A stretch of 64,000 bases of DNA, from assembly GCA_011503125.2 (NCBI GenBank), contig WWBZ02000008.1, positions 868,001-932,000 on the forward strand, read 5' to 3'. The stretch comes from Botryosphaeria dothidea. Its lineage: Eukaryota > Ascomycota > Dothideomycetes > Botryosphaeriales > Botryosphaeriaceae. The position numbers and the translations under genes were made by a program. The notes under the pieces are model-generated. The model ran no database searches and was not told the DNA's origin. It was given only the letters and a program-made list of their open reading frames with translations. This document shows positions 59,754 through 64,000 of this stretch, one piece after another. How positions within the stretch are numbered: the first letter of the stretch is position 1; each line of letters begins with the position of its first letter.

Positions 59754-60722
59754 CTACACTCCTCCATCGTTGCCGCCACCGCCGCCGCGGCCCTCGTCCT
59801 CCACCCGGCCAAACAACTGCGCCCGTAGGCGCTCGTGCGCACGCCGAACCGCGCCCCCCGCGCCGCCCTCGCCAAACAAGCTGAACAGCGCCGCCGGTGC
59901 GTCTGTCGGAGGCGATGCGACCACGCTGTGGCGACCATGGCAAATGGGCGCGATGCCGTCGTGGTCGGAGGGTTGTAGTGACAACGGCGGCGGAGGACGA
60001 GGAGGACGAGGAGGAGCAGGAGGAGTTGGACGGTGGGGTCGTGGGAAGGCTACCGCAGCGGCGGCGGCGGCGGCGGTAGCGGTAGGAAGATGAGGGAAGA
60101 GGCGTCTGCGCTTGTGCTTGCTGCCCGTCGTCGTCTTCGCTCGCGGCGGGCATGCGATGCCCGGCTGCAGTGCCAGCTGGCGCGGCGGGCTGGCTGGCGC
60201 GCGCTCGTCATTTGCAGCAGCGGCGGCTGGGTGCTTTGCGCGCTCGTGGCATCGCAGGCCACCGAGCGTCTTATATGCGCGTTTGCAGGATGCGTGCGGG
60301 CATAGCCATTGTGTCTTCAGGGCTGTGAAGAACATTGACCTGCCTCTCTCATTGTCATTGTCTTCGAAACTCCTTCTCCGCTTCGTGTTGGTGGTGGTAG
60401 TGGTGTCTTGCGTCGTTTGCTGCAGGCGTATGTGGCGGCGCTCTGGTGGTGATGCCGGTGATGGTGATGCTGGTGATGGTGGTGGCGGAGGAGGAGGAAG
60501 AGAAAGAAGAGCCGGCTGAGGCAGACTGTCTTCTACGCTGCCGTCGTGTTGTATTTGTTGTTGTCGCTCTTCTTGTTCGATTGCAAACGCTGGAGGGTCG
60601 AGCTCCAGCAACAGCTCCTCCCTGAAGGGTTCGTCGCGGAGCGGACTCGGGTCCACCGGGAGGTTAAGTGCCCTCGCGGCGTCGTCAACCATGCGGCGGT
60701 CGACCTGCGACAAGTGGTCCAT
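59754..60722 (-). CDS. C2H2 zinc-finger protein
   Basis: The ATG at 60,722 (MDHLSQVDRRMV) is preferred over the longer non-ATG extension. The frame runs 322 residues to 59,754. Residues C141, C146, H159 and H164 form a C-x4-C-x12-H-x4-H finger (CPHASCKRAY, then GGLRCHERAKH). It is preceded by an acidic N-terminus, a Pro-rich stretch (about 74-93) and a basic KRRR segment (about 114), a likely nuclear signal. The C-terminal 120 residues are low-complexity Ala/Pro/Arg. The finger suggests a DNA- or RNA-binding regulator; with only one finger the target cannot be guessed. An intron in the low-complexity C-terminus cannot be excluded. Confidence 0.65.
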   Translation of the reverse strand: MDHLSQVDRRMVDDAARALNLPVDPSPLRDEPFREELLLELDPPAFAIEQEERQQQIQHDGSVEDSLPQPALLSLPPPPPPPSPASPSPASPPERRHIRLQQTTQDTTTTTNTKRRRSFEDNDNERGRSMFFTALKTQWLCPHASCKRAYKTLGGLRCHERAKHPAAAAANDERAPASPPRQLALQPGIACPPRAKTTTGSKHKRRRLFPHLPTATAAAAAAAVAFPRPHRPTPPAPPRPPRPPPPLSLQPSDHDGIAPICHGRHSVVASPPTDAPAALFSLFGEGGAGGAVRRAHERLRAQLFGRVEDEGRGGGGGNDGGV

Positions 60723-62998
60723 GCCTGATTCTGCACAGCAGTGTGGGCAGAGGAGAGCGTATGGCGAGAGAGGAATCACAGATGTTGCGGTGGTTCGTTT
60801 CCATTTGTACACCTACAGCTCATCCATCGGGCGGGTGCTCTACGATATGGCATCGCGTTTGTTGGTCCAGCTATGTCTCGGATGCACGAGCCGCAACACC
60901 TGTGCTGCCCTCCACCATGGTCGCGGTTAAGACGCTGTACTAACATGTAGAAACTAACCAAAGCCTCGCCACCGCCTCTTTTTGTCCCTTCGTCTGCCCC
61001 CGACCCTCGGTCGCCCGTCCTGACACACCTGTGATCGCGACCCCCAATCGCTGCGGTCACGATTCTCCGCTTGTCCAACCCTCTCAACGATCAGGAGACA
61101 CGGCCACGCTCGAACACTATATTTCGAGTAGAGAGGGGTAAGCACGAGGAAAAGAGACGGTTCCAGAAACTTCAAATAAAAGGGGATGATGGAATGGAAG
61201 TGAGAAGGTAAGTAGATGCGTGATTCCGTTTACCTGTCCCGGCCCGAGATCTGTGCATCGTGCGTATTGAGGTTTCATTTGCGGGAGAGTAGGTTCGACT
61301 TCGACGGACTTTTCCCTGATAACGTGTTGCATTTTACAGACACAATGACAGGATCACTAATAGAAGCGCGTTTGCATCCGCGCTCCGCCGGGTGATTTGT
61401 GCACTGTGTTTTGTGGCATGGGGCAACCTGAGCCGATGCCTGGTGAAACACGACACCCACCCACCCAAACGCCCCGCGATAATAATTTCTTAGCGGTTCG
61501 AAAAGTCATTGCACGACGCAGACTACCTTTCGTCACACTTGGTAGGGGAATCCGGGTCCAAAAACCGCCCACTTCCTGAGATCCATGCTCCAACGGCAGC
61601 CATGATCTCGGCATTCCAGAGCGCCACGAAGACAATGCCAAAATGAATTTGTACTCTCGGAGACTTTGGCCAGGAGTAGAAAGAACGTTGAGAAAGAAAC
61701 TCTCTATACGCATACCCATCTCCACCAACGAGGCTGCAAGGTGGCATCGCCGTCTCCTGGCAACCTGTCGATCGTATAAAGCGAAGACCGATTGGTTAGC
61801 CAGATGGTGTAGGGGGTGACAGGGTGTTCTTCATTCCAGGATGCGGTGCGCGGCTGACGCATTGGAGATGAGGTATGGAGCAGGGCCGTTGCGCCTGGGC
61901 TGGTCTTCATGCGTCGGGACTCGAATTCTCAGATATGCGCAAACATGCAGCTTTCAGTGGCCAAAATCATCGGAGCTCGACTACAAATTGTGGTTGGAGG
62001 ATTCTTAGCGTCGAAGTGCGGTGCTCCATCTGGCCGATTGCCCCGACATACGCATTCGTCGTGGCATTCCTACGAGCTCGTGGAAGCTTGCCCAGCCAAA
62101 TTTTCCCAATATGAATCTCATGCCCCAAGCAATTATCCACCCTCGGGAGACTTCATTTGGTTATTCGGGCAATTGAAATCAGCCATCGAGCTGCAGGCTG
62201 GGAAGATAGCAATGTAGTTTTCCTCCCATATCCCGGAGAGGGAGATTCTTCGTACGCCTCGTACTGTCACCGCTTCAAGTTCTCTATGATCGAAATAAAC
62301 CGTAGGGTCCTGCCGCCCTGTCAAGGCTTTGATAAAAGTGTTCAGTAATTAACATGATTCTTTTCTTCTCCTTATCTTTGTCAGAACTCTCCTCAACTGA
62401 TTGACCTGCTACTGAAAATCCACGTGCTCGGCTGTCAACCTCAAACAATATCACAGATAGGAAACAGAAGTCCCGCGTGTAGATAATGATCTTCTAGTCA
62501 CGTTTGGCTTATTTCTCCCGGCACGCACCCGAATCTCGACCTCCACCTGTAATTTCTCCGAGCCGCCCGCCCCGATTCCCAAGTTTTTATCTCCTTGTTT
62601 GGCCATTGCGGTGTTATTAATATGAAATACATAGATCCGTGCTGAATCTATGTCATCGGGCCTCTTCCGTCTCCCTATAAGTGCAGCATGCTCCGTCGTT
62701 CTGGAAGTCCCGTCTAAGACTTCCACCACTTTCTACTTTTCTCGCAGATCGTGGCCCATACATCACTCGAGTTGCAAATAGACCTTTAAGGATCGTGGCC
62801 AGCAGTTCAATACCAAAGTATTACTCTGATACCTTTGAATACCTGCCATGCATATACGGTCAATGCCGCGGAGACAAAGAAAACAAGGAAGAGAGGCTAT
62901 GAGGTCGACGAACTACCTAGTGTATGCCCGCGGGATCGACCAAATCTGACACGAAGTGACGTCGGTCTCAAATGTTCCTCCTTTGCAGCCGCAGCCTC
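60723..62998. other. Stretch without a supportable gene
   Basis: Only short overlapping frames, many starting at non-ATG codons. No domain, repeat or RNA gene recognised. Confidence 0.35.
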
Positions 62999-63290
62999 TC
63001 AAACGATCCTCCCGTCCCAAAAGACAGACGACGAGAAAGAGCTGCTACGGTCCAAATCCAGACTTTCGCCTCCTCCCCTATCTGCGGCATGGCATGTCGC
63101 CAGCTCAGAATCGAGCCAGTTGGATTGGTCGACCTCTGCTGTCGTCAGCTTCCTCGGTGCTTGCGATTGAAGTCATAGCGGAGGATATACCTGCATCCTC
63201 CTGGCGCATGTGTCTGTACGTCCATGAAAGCCAGAAGGCCATGGTGAGGGCTGCGCTGGCCGAAAGGAGCACCAGAAGCCAGGCCGCCAT
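62999..63290 (-). CDS. Small single-pass membrane protein, 79 residues
   Basis: Two exons: 63,290-63,191 (100 nt) and 63,138-62,999 (140 nt), joined across a 52-nt intron with a GTATAT donor, a GCTGAC branch and a GACAG acceptor. They sum to 240 nt. Residues 2-23 (MAAWLLVLLSASAALTMAFW) are a signal-anchor or transmembrane segment. The soluble tail is acidic and Ser-rich (EVDQSNWLDSELAT, then ESLDLDRSSSF). The clean reading frame after splicing is the main support. No family recognised. Confidence 0.5.
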
Positions 63291-63762
63291 GTAAGCTTGA
63301 ATGAGAGTGAAGCAGAGAGATGATGCCGGCTGGGGAGTGAGGCGCTAAGTGGTCGAGGGATCTGTGGAGCACTGCGGCGGCGTTGTGACGCGTTGCGAGT
63401 CGGGGTCTTGGGTAGAGGATGGTGGTGTTGCAGTTTGGAGGAAAGCGCCGGCCGCGACTGCCCCGAACCAATTGCGGTTCTTTCCCTCAACCCAACACGC
63501 CCTTCCTTTTCACCAGCACAGACGAGCGGATGCGCGATCGCAAGACATAGTGGGCATGTAATCACGAAGCCAGAGAACACAGAAGCAAAGACACTAGCAG
63601 CTCTCCTCGCTCCTGCTCGTATTTTACGATCCGTCAACCCCAATTAGTAAGAGGCATCTCATTTTGTCCTTCTCCATGGGAAGCTTGTCCGATGCCCATT
63701 CTGCCGGCTCTTGCACTACCCACACCACCCAGCCACTTCGTTTTATCCTTCTGTTGGTTCCT

Positions 63763-64000
63763 CTAATCAGCCGTGATCTGGGTGCGCTCTGGATAATTCT
63801 CTTCGTTGCAGTTGCTGAGGGCGATGGTAGACCCCTCGCCATCGTCATGAACAGCAGAGCTGAGTTTGCTGCGAGCTGGCTGACTGTCCATGACGGCGAA
63901 GAGAGGGGCTGCTGTGGCTTGCTGCCAGGGCGTCTTGACGAGGTGCTGCATGTTGCTGCTCATGTGTGTGCTCGGAAGAGGGTGCTGCGTGTTCTTGTTC
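63763..64000 (-). CDS. 3' end of a gene running off the right edge
   Basis: The minus-strand frame is open from the window edge to a TAG at 63,763 (…MSSNMQHLVKTPWQQATAA…, ending ERTQITAD). An internal ATG at 63,963 could start a 66-residue product, but the frame stays open to the edge, so a partial gene is as likely. No domain recognised. Confidence 0.35.
   Translation of the reverse strand, partial: NKNTQHPLPSTHMSSNMQHLVKTPWQQATAAPLFAVMDSQPARSKLSSAVHDDGEGSTIALSNCNEENYPERTQITAD

Noticed and set aside
60723..60812. N-terminal extension of the C2H2 gene to 60,812
   Set aside because: It begins with GTG; the ATG at 60,722 is the first in-frame ATG.

Overview
The window looks like nuclear DNA of a filamentous ascomycete (Pezizomycotina). 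The genes have short introns of about 45-75 nt with GTAAGT-like donors and CTAAC/CTGAC-like branch sites. The protein types are typical of such fungi: Zn(II)2Cys6, C2H2, RING-H2, chromodomain, JmjC and Ulp1-like. One 26.5-kb block carries a very strong CpA-to-TpA signature of repeat-induced point mutation (RIP). Species cannot be named from the sequence, and no rRNA, tRNA gene or CRISPR array was seen.

1-11,020: gene-containing DNA. It holds a chromodomain protein (-), an intron-rich unknown gene (-), and a divergent pair of genes that share a small Cys/His module (4.8-7.8 kb) with a tandem repeat between them. A frame-broken gene follows whose product carried a JmjC-type dioxygenase domain followed by a Ulp1-like protease domain (+).

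11,021-16,429: a Ty1/copia retrotransposon with 148-bp LTRs and a 5-bp target-site duplication. It lies inside the Ulp1-like domain; the other half of that domain and the gene's 3' end resume at 16,435-18,118. The copia polyprotein frame is full length, without a frameshift, and is broken by 14 stops that are all TAG or TAA, as mild RIP predicts.

18,119-24,460: a RING-H2 gene (19.5-20.0 kb), a frame-broken secreted-protein gene (22.1-23.2 kb), and stretches with no supportable gene.

24,461-51,018: a nested transposon graveyard that can be taken apart completely from seven pairs of target-site duplications. LINE A (-) entered the host locus. A tRNA-like SINE entered LINE A, and LINE B (+) entered that SINE. 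A Ty3/gypsy chromovirus (-) entered LINE A. Two copies of LINE C (-) entered the gypsy element. A second SINE copy entered the 5' terminus of one LINE C copy. Most of the block is almost free of CpA/TpG, and therefore of ATG, Cys, His, Gln and Trp codons. Two islands escaped: the 3' end of LINE C copy 1 and the last 0.5 kb of LINE A.

51,019-64,000: gene-containing DNA again. It holds a Zn(II)2Cys6 regulator with a tiny first exon (-), a two-exon basic protein with an (AG)19 tract in its intron (+), an unknown 144-aa protein (-), a C2H2 zinc-finger protein (-), a 79-residue two-exon membrane protein (-) and a partial gene at the right edge (-).
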